Source of the DNA: Rana temporaria
Taxonomy: Eukaryota; Chordata; Amphibia; Anura; Ranidae
Reading direction: 5' to 3'
DNA: 64,000 nucleotides
Assembly: GCF_905171775.1 (NCBI RefSeq)
Contig: NC_053492.1
Span: 281,452,938 to 281,516,937 of the forward strand
A program made the translations under genes and the position numbers. Positions 54,533-64,000 of the stretch are shown here, piece after piece (position 1 is the first letter of the stretch; each line of letters opens with the position of its first letter). The notes below the pieces were generated by a model, which searched no databases, was not told the origin of the DNA, and saw nothing but the letters and a program-made list of their open reading frames with translations.

Positions 54533-55534
54533 TTAACCACTTGCTTACTGGGCACATAAACCCCCTTTGTTCCCAGGCGAAATTTCAGCTTCCGGCACTG
54601 CGTCGCTTTAACTGACATTTGTGCGGTCGTGCGACGTGGCTCCCAAACAAAATTGTCGTCCTTTTTTCCCCACAAATAGAGCTTTATTTTGGTGGTATTT
54701 GATCACCTCTGCGGTTTTTATTTTTTGCGCTATAAACAAAAAAAGAGCGACAATTTAAAAAATATATATATTTTTTTTACTTGTTGCTATAATAAATATC
54801 CCAATTTTTTAAAAAAAAAACTATTTTTTTTTTCTCAGTTAAGGCCGATACATATTTTTCGACGTATTTTTGTAAAAAAAAATCGCAATAAGCGACTGGT
54901 TTGCGCAAAAGTTATAGTGCCTACAAAATGGGGAACAGAATTATGATTTTTTTTATTATTTTTTTTTTACTAGTAATGGCGGCGATCTGCGATTTTTATT
55001 GGGACTGCGATATTGCGGCGGACGTATCGGACACTTTCGACACAAATTTGGGACCATTCACATTTATACAGCGATCAGTGCTATAAAAATGCACTAATTA
55101 CTGTATAAATGTGACTGGCAGGGAAGGGGTTAACACTAGGGGGTGAGGAAGGGGTTAAATGTGTAGCCTGGGTGTGTTCTAACTGTGTGGGGGGAGGGGG
55201 TTGACTGGGGGAGGTGACCGATGCTGTGTCCCTATGTACAAGGGACACAGATCGGTCTCCTCTCCTCTGACAGCACGTGGAGCTTTGTGTTTACACACAG
55301 AGCTCCACGTCCCTGCTGTGTAACCGACGATCACGTGTACCCGGCGGACATCGCGGCCGCCAGGTACATGCATCAGCTTCCCAGCGATGCGCCGGGACAG
55401 TGTTTACCCGCTGCTCGCCCCCCAGAAGCGCGCGCGGGTAATGCTTTTAAAAAGACGTCCAAAGACATCCAGTTGGCACCTGAGAGTCGCGCTGTTGACG
55501 TCTTTTGTCAATAGCGCGGGTCTCAAGTGGTTAA
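54533..55534. mobile_element. TTAA-flanked DNA element
   Basis: TTAACCACTTGC at the left, GCAAGTGG-like TCAAGTGGTTAA at the right. The interior keeps the family blocks in the same orientation as the 300-1260 copy (ggtggtatttgatcacctct; gcgcaaaagttatag; tactagtaatgg). 1002 bp, no transposase. Confidence 0.75.
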
Positions 55535-56255
55535 ATGAACATGTTTACCAGTTCACAGGGCAGGGGGGAGCACTATAGCTACCAGATAGTGTGTTGCAGT
55601 TCTGTACCATTCTTCCATGGAAAAGCTTGATTAGAAGACCCATGCAAACTATGAAAGGAACATTTTGTCACTTGTCACTAATGAGCTCATTATCGCTTAT
55701 TTGGCACTAGACAGTGTAATAATAATTGTGATGTTTGGATTAATTTATCTCTGGACAATATAAGGCTGTATTTTATAGGCCTAGATGATTAATTAGACAC
55801 ATTTTAAGGGTAGAAGAAAAACAGAGAGGCATGCTTACTGTTCTGGCCTTTACTTTCTTACCTGGTTAGCTCATTGTGAAATGCATACTACTACCATTAG
55901 GCCTAAAGCTCTCAAACTCTTTTGGGCATTCAATATAAATTGCAGGCATATTTTTGTGCCTGGGATGCACAGCTGCTGTTTACAGTTGCCAACACGAATC
56001 AACAGCTGTAGGCTTGTGGTTTACACCATAACAGGTTTACAACCATGAATGCAGGCAGTATATGGCTAGGGGCATACTGTTTTAATCTTGCTCTGGTTTA
56101 TGCAGGTAGTAGCTTAAAAAAAAAAAAGAGTACAGCCATACATTAATATGGACAGCTATACCATGCAGCTTTGCATCCTGGGCATGGAAATGCACACACA
56201 AATCAAGTTGCATGCCTAAAAGCACCCCTACTGTGTGTGAGGTGGGTGGGTTATG
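55535..56255. other. No recognised feature
   Basis: AT-rich, no open frame with protein character. Confidence 0.35.
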
Positions 56256-56728
56256 TTAAAGTGATACTAAAGTCTCAGGTTTTTTTTCTTTAAAAATAAC
56301 AAACATGTTATACTTACCTGCTCTTTGCAGTGGCTTTGCACAGAGAAGCCCTGATCCTCCTTTTCTTGGGTCCCTTGCCGACACCCCTGGTCCCTCCCTC
56401 CTGCTGGGTGCCCCCACAGCAAGCAGCTTACTATAGGGGCATTCTAGCGAAGCTGCTTATCGACCCTGCCCCTCTCTCTCCTCATTCTCTAACTAACTTT
56501 GATTGACAGCAGCCAGAGCCAATGGTGCCATGCTGCTATCTCAGCTAATGAGGAGGGAGAGTCCCGGGCAGCCAAGACTCTCCTGTAACATCTCTGATTA
56601 GAGATGGGCTCAGGTAAGTATTAGAGGGGCTGAGGGGGGCTGCTATACACAGAAGGGTCTTTATCTCAATGCATAGAATGCATAAACTGCATTAAGATAA
56701 AAAACCTTCTGACTTTACAAACGCTTTA
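56256..56728. mobile_element. TTAA-bounded fold-back element
   Basis: TTAAAGTGATACTAAAGTC at the left and GACTTTACAAACGCTTTAA at the right are inverted with a few mismatches. Shares 'acaaacatgttatacttacc' with the complement of 33575-33990. Non-coding. Confidence 0.6.
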
Positions 56729-57002
56729 ACTGTTAAATTAGTAAAGAAACCAGACCTACGCATTTAAAAAGTAAAATAATGTAGACAGTAACTAAAAAAG
56801 ATTTTCACATTTTTGTTTTGGAATCTCTACTTGTTGTTTTGTGCTCAGAGAATCATGTTTCTGAATCATGTAAAAAAATTATCAAACACTGCTTTACTTG
56901 TCATCTCAAAGATAGATGCTTGTTAGTGAAGTTTTCTGGAAACCACATTTCTTGAGGCTTCATTAGACAGGCACCTATAGCAGCTGCAGTAAAACAAAAA
57001 GG

Positions 57003-57052
57003 AATGAAGGGAGGAAGGAAAGAAAGGGAAGAAAGGAAGGAAGGAAGGAAAG
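57003..57052. repeat. (GGAA)n-type purine microsatellite
   Basis: Imperfect GGAA/GAAA tandem run of about 50 bases. Confidence 0.9.
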
Positions 57053-57592
57053 ATATATTTCCTACATCCTATGTGTGTGGTAAATGTAAAAGAACACGGC
57101 TTTCCAGAATATGTGAGTTTTGATGGTGGCTGTCAGTCTGGGTGGGTGTCAGACATAAAAATATGAAATATTACCTGTTAGTATTCTGTACTTTCAATTC
57201 ATGTCAGAAGGTAGAGTTCTGGGCTCACTTACATATATTTTCAGGATATTGCTATCTACTTTGCAGTTTCTCCTACCTGCTCTATTCAAACAGTCCATAT
57301 AAAATGGCCATATAAAAGGAGAAGAAATCAAAAATAAAAATGTCCTTGATGGGTGGCTGTCAGTCTGGAAGAGTATGTGTTCCTAAACAGACTAAATTTG
57401 CATCAAGAACACTCTAGGTAACACCCATATGTAATGATAAGCCTTGTTGGATTGGATTTTTGGATAAGGCAGGGAAAGTTGGGTGAGGGGAAAGGGGGGG
57501 TCAATGCTGGATATTTTCCAGACAGAAATGAGGCATGCACTATCTGATGCACCACAGCTTCTAATGCACACTATGATTAACAAAAACCTTAA

Positions 57593-57689
57593 GGGCCCTT
57601 TCACACGGGCGGGTTAACGGTCTGTTTTTTACAAGTCCGTTTACGGACACGGGCGGATCAATACGGATCCGCTCAGTGTGAAAGACCCC
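57593..57689. mobile_element. Very short fold-back MITE, 97 bp, TAA duplication
   Basis: GGGCCCTTTCACACGGGC on the left and CAGTGTGAAAGACCCC on the right, with TAA flanks (57590-57592 and 57690-57692). It is the smallest member of the GGCCCTTTCACAC family, with interior 'cgggcggat' and 'atccgctc' pairing. Confidence 0.8.
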
Positions 57690-57874
57690 TAAGACTCATC
57701 CGGTAATCTGACATTCATCTGCTCTTCTTGACTGGAGCTATGACAAAGGATACAGCAGCAACCTCTGCAAACATTAATAATATTAGACTGCATGTGGGTT
57801 GTCTTAAGATTCACATTGAGCCTCCTCCTACCCCCAGGTATCATAGCAGGCACATGCTATGACTATAGTTTTGA

Positions 57875-58530
57875 TTAACCACTTCCTGATCAGCTGCCAC
57901 ATATATACTGCAGCAGGTTGGCTCCCCTGCGGTACGTCAGTCTATGCAGTAGCTTTTGCAGGAGCACGCCCGCTGCCTGGGGCGCACACTCGGGTCCAGT
58001 GGACTTGATGTAAAGAAACAGATCCCTGTTCTGATAGGGGAGGAGAGAGAGAGAGATATGCTGTTCCTAGTGATCAGGAACATCAATATCTCTCTTCTCC
58101 CAGGCAGCCAAGCCCCCATACAGTTAGAACACAGTTAACCCCCTTAATCGCCCCCTAGTGTTAACCCCTTCCCTGCCAGTGACATTCGTGTAGTAATTAG
58201 TGAATGTTTATAGCACCGATCGCTGTATAAATGTCATAAGTGTCAAAAGTGTTCGATCTGTCTGCCGCAATGTCGCAATCCCACTAAAAATTCATTTTTT
58301 TTGCCATTATTAGTAAAAAAAATAATAATAATAAAAATGCCATAAAACTATCCCCTATTTTGTAGCCGCTATAACTTTTGCGCAAAACAATCAATATACA
58401 TTTATTGCGATTTTTTTTACCAATAATTTACAGCAGAATACATATTGACCTAAACTGATGAATATGTTTGTTTTTTTATTTAATTTTTTTCAATGTGTAT
58501 TATATCAGAAAGTAAAAAATATTGGTGTGA
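57875..58530. mobile_element. TTAA-family element, right end missing
   Basis: It starts TTAACCACTTCCTGATCAGC and follows the order of the 46496-47413 copy (cctagtgttaaccccttcc; cgctataacttttgcgcaaa; aaagtaaaaaatatt), but alignment stops near 58530. It is truncated relative to the 918-bp copy. Confidence 0.65.
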
Positions 58531-58912
58531 CTTTTTCAGTGTGCTGCTGTACCTTTACTGGCAAATCAGCAGGTTGGTGTGGGTCCCCAACCAGACTGTA
58601 TTGCGTAACTCAAAACCAATAGGGGGCACAATAAGGGAAAGTCCTGCCTCAAACAAAAAAAAAAGAGTTTTAGTTATATATGCATCATACATATTTGTAT
58701 ACTGCTCATAAGTTTATGGTTTTATGTTACTGGCAATAACCTGTATGAGCATTAGGGAAGGTAGTTCATGGTAAATGGAGTAGGGGGGTGGAGTTTTTCC
58801 ATCTGCATCCTCTTTTCATTAATTAGCATTCACGATATAAGACCATACGCATTCATGTGAGCATATTTTGGGGGTTTTATTGCTTAAAAATTAAATAAAT
58901 CTAATACACTAT

Positions 58913-60965
58913 GGGCCAAATCCACAAAAGAGATACTCCGGCGTAAGCCGTCGTATCTCTGGTTCTAACTTTGGAACTGATCCTCAGAAGCAGTTTTCCT
59001 AAGTTAGGCAGAAGATCCGACATCTGTAAGGGACTTACACTGTCGGATCTTAGGATGCAGTACCGCATCTGCCACTGGGGGCATTTCGAGTCGAAATGCC
59101 TCTTCTGGTATGCAAATTAGCACTTAGGGCGATCCACAAAGCTTTTGTGCTTCGTTTTTTCGCCGTAAGTTTTAGTTTGCCAGGTGTAAAACTAGGGCTG
59201 CTTTTACAAAGTGTAAAGTTAGTCACACCTTGTAAAGGCCCATTCAAGCGACGGCATTTGGTATGCATTCCCGAGGGAGAACTCCACGGCAATTTGTAAA
59301 ATCAAAACCGGCATGGGTTCCCCCCAGGAGCATACCAGGCCCTTAGGTCTGTTATGGGTTGTAAGGAGACCCCCCCTCCGCCGAAAAATCGACGTAGGGG
59401 GTCCCCCTACAATCCATACCAGACCCGTATCCAAAGCACGCTACCCGGCCGGTCAGGAATGGGAGTGGGGACGAGCGAGCGCCCCCCCCCTCCTGAGCCG
59501 TGCCAGGCCGCATGCCCTCAACATGGGGGGGTTGGGTGCTCTGGGGCAGGGGGGCGCACTGCGGGCCCCCCCACCCCAGAGCACCCTGTCCCCATGTTGA
59601 TGAGGACAGGACCTCTTCCCGACAACACTTGCCGTTGGTTGTCGGGGTCTGCGGGCGGGGGCTTATCGGAATCTGGGAGTCCCCTCAAATAAGGGGGCCC
59701 CCAGATACCGGCCCCCCACCCTAAGTGAATGGATATGGGGTACATCGTACCCCTACCCATTCACCTGTAGGCAAAAAGTAAAAGTTAGTAAACACACAAC
59801 ACAAGGGTTTTTAAAATAATTTATTATTCTGCTCCGGAGGCACCCCCCTATCTTCTTTATTAGCTCTATTACCAGGGGGGGCTTCTTCTTCCACTCTCCG
59901 GGGGAAGAGCGGAAGAAGAAACCCCCCCGGAGAGTGGAAGAAGACCCCCGGAGAGTGGAAGAGAGTGGAAGAAGAAGCCCCCCTGGTAATAGAGCTAATA
60001 AAGAAGACAGGGGGGTGCCTCCGGAGCAGAATAATAAATTATTTTAAAAACCCTTGTGTTGTGTGTTTACTAACTTTTACTTTTTGCCTACAGGTGAATG
60101 GGTAGGGGTACGATGTACCCCATATCCATTCACTTAGGGTGGGGGGCCGGTATCTGGGGGCCCCCTTATTTGAGGGGACTCCCAGATTCCGATAAGCCCC
60201 CGCCCGCAGACCCCGACAACCAACGGCAAGGGTTGTCGGGAAGAGGTCCTGTCCTCATCAACATGGGGACAGGGTGCTCTGGGGTGGGGGGGCCCGCAGT
60301 GCGCCCCCCTGCCCCAGAGCGCCCAACCCCCCCATGTTGAGGGCATGCGGCCTGGCACGGCTCAGGAGGGGGGGGCACTCGCTCGTCCCCACTCCCATTC
60401 CTGACCGGCCGGGTAGCGTGCTTTGGATACGGGTCTGGTATGGATTGTAGGGGGACCCCCTACGTCGAATTTTCGGTGTGGGGGGGTCTCCTTACAACCC
60501 ATACCAGACCTAAGGGCCTGGTATGCTCCTGGGGGGGGAACCCATGCCGGTTTTTTCTTTGAAAATTGGCATGGAGTTCTCCCTCTCAGGAATGCATGCT
60601 GAGCGACGCTGTCATTTTTTTTATAATTATTTGTTTTCCCGGCGCGTATATTTTTTTCACCCGTCGCAACTTTAGTGTCCCGTCGCAATCCACAAAGCCG
60701 CCCGGCGTCAATTACGTTCGTGCGCTGCACGTCGGGAAAATGACGTCACACACATGCGCAGTACGGCCGGCGCGGGAGCGCGCCTCATTTAAATTTTAAA
60801 CGCCCCCCGGAGAGGAGGACCGCCTTACGACGGCGGCACTTAAGTTACACGGCCTGAAATTTCTAGGTAAGTGCTTTGTGGATCAGGCACTTAGGTAGAA
60901 ACTTTAAGTCAGTGTAACTTAACTGCTGAAAGTTAAGTTACGCCGCCTGGCTGAGGATTTGGCCC
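58913..60965. mobile_element. 2.05-kb fold-back element, TAT duplication, with large internal palindrome
   Basis: GGGCCAAATCC on the left mirrors GGATTTGGCCC on the right, with TAT flanks (58910-58912 and 60966-60968). The outer zones resemble the GGGCCAGATTCA family. The centre, about 59310-60550, is a near-perfect palindrome described separately. No real gene: the paired 70-112 codon frames on both strands are mirror images. Confidence 0.7.
59310..60550. repeat. Near-perfect palindrome, arms of about 600 bases
   Basis: Two translations show the symmetry directly: the minus-strand frame at 59518-59760 and the plus-strand frame at 60098-60340 are both 80 residues and differ at only a couple of positions. 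The centre is near 59929, where short purine-rich repeats (ggagagtggaagaa) fill a small asymmetric loop. The arms contain 'ggtgaatgggtaggggtacg' and 'ccccatgttgagggcatgcg' and their complements. Cruciform or hairpin formation is likely. Confidence 0.85.
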
Positions 60966-61133
60966 TATATTAGCGATTTTATCTGTTTGGTTTCTGTGAC
61001 TGGGCTGAATAGAGTGCATGACAGCAGGACACTGATACCCCTCATCTCCTTGGGTGGCAGAGAAGAACATTGCATATGTGAATCAAGCGCATACTGACCT
61101 TCTTACTTAGTAGGAGGTCTGGAGAGTGATTTA

Positions 61134-61553
61134 GGCCTCGTACACACGATAGGATAGCCAGAGGACAACTGTCTGAAGGACCGTTGTCTTAGGTTAACCG
61201 ATGAAGCTGACTGATGGTCCGTCACGCCTACACACCATAGGTTAAATAACCGATCGTGTCAGAACGCGGTGACGTAAAACACAACGACGTGCTGAAAATA
61301 ATTAAGTTCAATGCTTCCAAGCATGCGTCGACTTGATTCTGAGCATGCGCAGGTTTTTAACCGATGCTTTTGCATACTAATGATCGGTTTTGACCTATCG
61401 GTTAGGCGTCCATCGGTTAAATTTTAAAGCAAGTTCCTATTTTTTTAACCGGAGGTTAAATAACCTATGGGGCCCACACATGAACGGTTTGGACCGATGA
61501 AAACGGTCCTTTAGACCGTTGTCCTCTGGCTATCTTATCGTGTGTACGGGGCC
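61134..61553. mobile_element. Fold-back MITE, GGCCTCGTACACACGATA family
   Basis: GGCCTCGTACACACGATAGG (left) and CTTATCGTGTGTACGGGGCC (right). The interior matches 62383-62800 (aacgacgtgctgaaa; agttcaatgcttccaagcat; gaccgatgaaaacggtcc). A TTA precedes the left end and a TTTA follows the right. Confidence 0.8.
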
Positions 61554-62269
61554 TTTAACATAATTCCTCACTGGGTGGCGTTTGCTTATTTATTTTGGTG
61601 GAGGACATACTGAAGAATATGAATGTTTAAAGTGGCAAGAATATTACAAGTGTATTATTCATATGGACTGATTTATACATTTCTTCACTGATTTCACCTA
61701 ATCAAGTGGTTTGATTACTTATATTGCTTACTAATACTGCTTTTCACTTAAGTATTGATTTCTGTATTTTCCACATTTCTATTTATTGTATAAGTGTATA
61801 TATTCATGTATATGAGGTGTACAGATACATCTTTTTAGGGAGATTAGTAAGCACAAGAATTGGTAGTTCGCAGTTGGTATTGGAATTATGTTACTAGTAA
61901 GGAGATTTGGGATTCATATACAGTTGTGTGAAAAAGTATTCTTGATTATTTATTTATTTGCATATTTCTCACACTTAAATTATTCAGATCATCAAACAAA
62001 TTGTAATATTACACAAAGATAACCCTAGTAAATACAAGATGCAGTTTTTAAATTATTATTCAATTTATTAAGGGAAAAAATCTGTTCAAATCTGCCTGGC
62101 CCTATGTGAAAAAGTAGTTGCCCCCTCCCATGCTGAATTATGAATGAACTGTGATTAACCACAATTTTTTTGGAAAGCTGAGTTAAATTTCACTTGCCAC
62201 ACCCAGGCCTGATTACCGCCAGACCTGTTGAATCACAAAATCACATAAATAGAAGCTGTCTGACAAAGT

Positions 62270-63540
62270 GAAGCACACTAACAGATCACAAAAAGCCACA
62301 CATCAGGCCGCAATCTAAAACAAATCAAGAACAGATTAGAAACATGTATCAGTCTAGGAAATGTTTCAAATCCATTTCTAAAGCCCTGTACACACGATCA
62401 GTCCATCCGATGAGAACGGTCCGAAGGACCGTTGTCATCGGTTAACCGATGAAGCTGACTGATGGTCTGATGTGCCTACACACCATCAGTTAAAAAAACG
62501 ATCGAGTCCAATGCGGTGACGTAAAACACAACGACGTGCTGAAAAAAACGAAGTTCAATGCTTCCAAGCATGCGTCAACTTGATTCTGAGCATGCGTGGG
62601 TTTTTAACGGATGCTTTTGCGTACTAACCATCAGTTTTGACCTATCGGTTAGGCGTCCATCGGTTGAATTTTAAAGCAAGTTCTAAATTTTTGGACCGAA
62701 GGATAACTGACCGATGGGGCCCACACACAATCGGTTTGGACTGTTGAAACGGTCCTTCAGTCCGTTTTCATCGGTTTAGACTGATCGTGTGTACGCGGCC
62801 TGTAACTCCAGTGAACCATGGGGAGAGCCATTTTCCCCAAATATAGATAACTTGGAACAGTGGTTATGAACCTTCCCAGGAGTGGCTGGCCTACAAAAAT
62901 TACTCCAAGAGCATAACGATGACTCCTCCAGGGGGTCATAAAAGAACCCAGAACAACATCTTAAGAACTGCAGGCCTCACTTGCCTCAGGTAAGATTAGT
63001 GTTCATGATTCAACAATAAGAAAGAGACTGGGAAAAAATGGCATCCATGGGAGAGTTCCAAGGCCAAAGCCACTGCTGACTAAAAAAAAAACAAAGGCTC
63101 ATATCACATTTACAAAAAAACGACTCGATATCCCAAGACTTTTAGGCAAATATTCTGTGAACTGATGAGACAAAAGTTAAACTTTTTGTAAGGTGTGCGT
63201 CCCGTTACAACTGCAATAAAACTAATACAGCACTTCATAACAAGAATGTCATACCAACCGTCAGACATGGTGGTGGTAGCATGATGGTCTGGGTCTGCTT
63301 TGTAGCTTCAGGACCTGGACGACTTACAATAATTGATGGAACCATGAATTATGAGCTCTACCAGAAAATCCTAAAGGAGAATGTCCGGCCATCAGTTCGT
63401 GACCTCAAGCTCAAGTGCACTTGGGTTATGCAGCCGGACAATGATCCGAAACACAACAACAAATCCATCTCCAAATGGTTCAAACAAAGCAAAATGTAGG
63501 TTTTGGAGTGGCCTAGTCAAAGCCTGGACTTGAGATGCTG
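62270..63540 (+). pseudogene. Tc1-like transposase remnant
   Basis: The coding region is broken by frameshifts, a lost start codon (an ATG expected near 62306 reads AGG) and the inserted MITE (62383-62800). Recognisable parts: N-terminal DNA-binding region 62275-62382 ('agacatca...gaacagattagaaac' style), MVWVCFVASGPGRL and the DNDPKH catalytic-domain block at about 63281-63460, then, in another frame, LEWPSQSLDL (about 63502-63531), which carries the third acidic residue of the DDE triad. Not functional. Confidence 0.85.
62383..62800. mobile_element. Fold-back MITE nested in the Tc1-like transposase
   Basis: GCCCTGTACACACGATCAGTCC on the left opposes CTGATCGTGTGTACGCGGC on the right. It interrupts the transposase between 'ccatttctaaa' and 'actccagtgaacc', which are adjacent in Tc1 transposases. 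It is therefore younger than the Tc1 copy. The exact duplication is ambiguous (GCC at both borders). Confidence 0.8.
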
Positions 63541-63857
63541 TATCATGACCTTACACAGACTGTTCATGCTGGAAAACCCTCCAATGTTGCTGAATTAAAT
63601 TAATTCTGCAAAGAAGAGTGGGACAAAATTGCTCCACAGCAATGTGAACGACTCATTGCCAGTTATTGCAAATGCTTGATTGCAGTTGTTGCAGCCAAGG
63701 GTGGTACAACCAGTTATTAGATTGAGGTGGCAATTACTTTTTCACATAAAGCCAGGCAGGTTTGGATGGCTTTTTTTCCTTAACAAATGAAACTGCATTT
63801 TGTATTTACCCGGGTTATTTTTGTGTAATAATAAAATTTGTTTGATGATCTAAGTCA

Positions 63858-64000
63858 TTTAAAGGGTCACTAAAGGAATTTTTTTAGCTAAATAGCTTCC
63901 TTTACCTTACTGCAGTACTGGTTTCATGTCCTCATTGTTCGTTTTTGCTTTGAAGTAGCTGTAATTCTGCTGTGATCTCCACACTTCCTGGTTGCCTGTT
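63858..64000. repeat. Start of a further TTAAAG-type repeat, cut by the window edge
   Basis: TTTAAAGGGTCACTAAAGGA resembles the left ends at 56256 (TTAAAGTGATACTAAAG) and 17618. The sequence runs off the window, so the right end is unseen. Confidence 0.45.

Larger units (their letters stand above)
61921..63852 (+). mobile_element. Decayed Tc1-like transposon with IR/DR-type ends
   Basis: It starts at a TA with CAGTTGTGTGAAAAAGTATT. The left end has an outer (about 61926) and an inner (about 62106) copy of 'tgtgaaaaagta', the inverted-repeat/direct-repeat layout of fish and frog Tc1 elements. The right end has the inner copy (ttactttttcacata, 63736) and the complement of 'gatcatcaaacaaatt', but the outermost ~60 bases are missing. 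A MITE sits inside at 62383-62800. Confidence 0.85.

Noticed and set aside
59354..59692. 112-codon Pro/Gly-rich frame
   Set aside because: It lies in the GC-rich palindrome and has a mirror copy on the opposite strand; not a gene.

Overview
The window looks like intergenic (or very long intronic) DNA from a large, transposon-rich vertebrate genome. I think an anuran amphibian is most likely, probably a ranid frog. That guess rests on the kind of repeats seen (fold-back DNA elements, hAT-like and Tc1-like elements, an L1/Tx1-type LINE and a Ngaro-type tyrosine-recombinase retrotransposon) and on my memory of frog repeats, not on a search. I found no rRNA, tRNA, CRISPR array, bacterial operon or convincing complete host gene. 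One 174-bp open segment at 43270-43443 has exon-like borders.

Two autonomous-looking retroelements dominate. (1) At 18250-22811 an L1-clade LINE carries an uninterrupted 1286-residue ORF2 (endonuclease, reverse transcriptase, C-terminal Cys/His motif), a poly-A tail and a perfect 18-bp target-site duplication. ORF1 is missing. (2) At 48655-54074, on the minus strand, a 5420-bp Ngaro/DIRS-type element is complete: 5' A1 - gag - RT/RNase H - tyrosine recombinase - SGNH hydrolase - B1 - A2 - B2 3'. Its 225-bp A repeats and 234-bp B repeats read as identical between copies. B1 and A2 share a 4-bp junction (ATGT on the element strand) that is also found at both outer ends, as expected for insertion of a circle by site-specific recombination.

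Most of the rest is non-autonomous DNA elements. 1-8.7 kb: TTAA-flanked elements (one inserted into another), a 1.17-kb hAT-type fold-back with an 8-bp duplication, a repeat with a hammerhead-like motif, and a fold-back flanked by TTA. 9-18 kb: fold-back elements with 3-bp TAA/TTA flanks, microsatellites and a small hAT element. 25-29 kb: fold-backs and a decayed CR1-like LINE. 30-48 kb: a second hammerhead-like motif, more fold-backs, the candidate exon and a TTAA element. 54-64 kb: TTAA elements, a 2.05-kb element built around a near-perfect 1.2-kb palindrome, and a broken Tc1-like transposon interrupted by a fold-back element.

The flanks sort the non-autonomous elements into mechanistic classes: TTAA (piggyBac-like), 3-bp TAA/TTA/TAT (PIF/Harbinger-like), 8 bp (hAT) and TA (Tc1/mariner). 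No transposase for the first three classes lies in this window, so they must have been mobilised from elsewhere.
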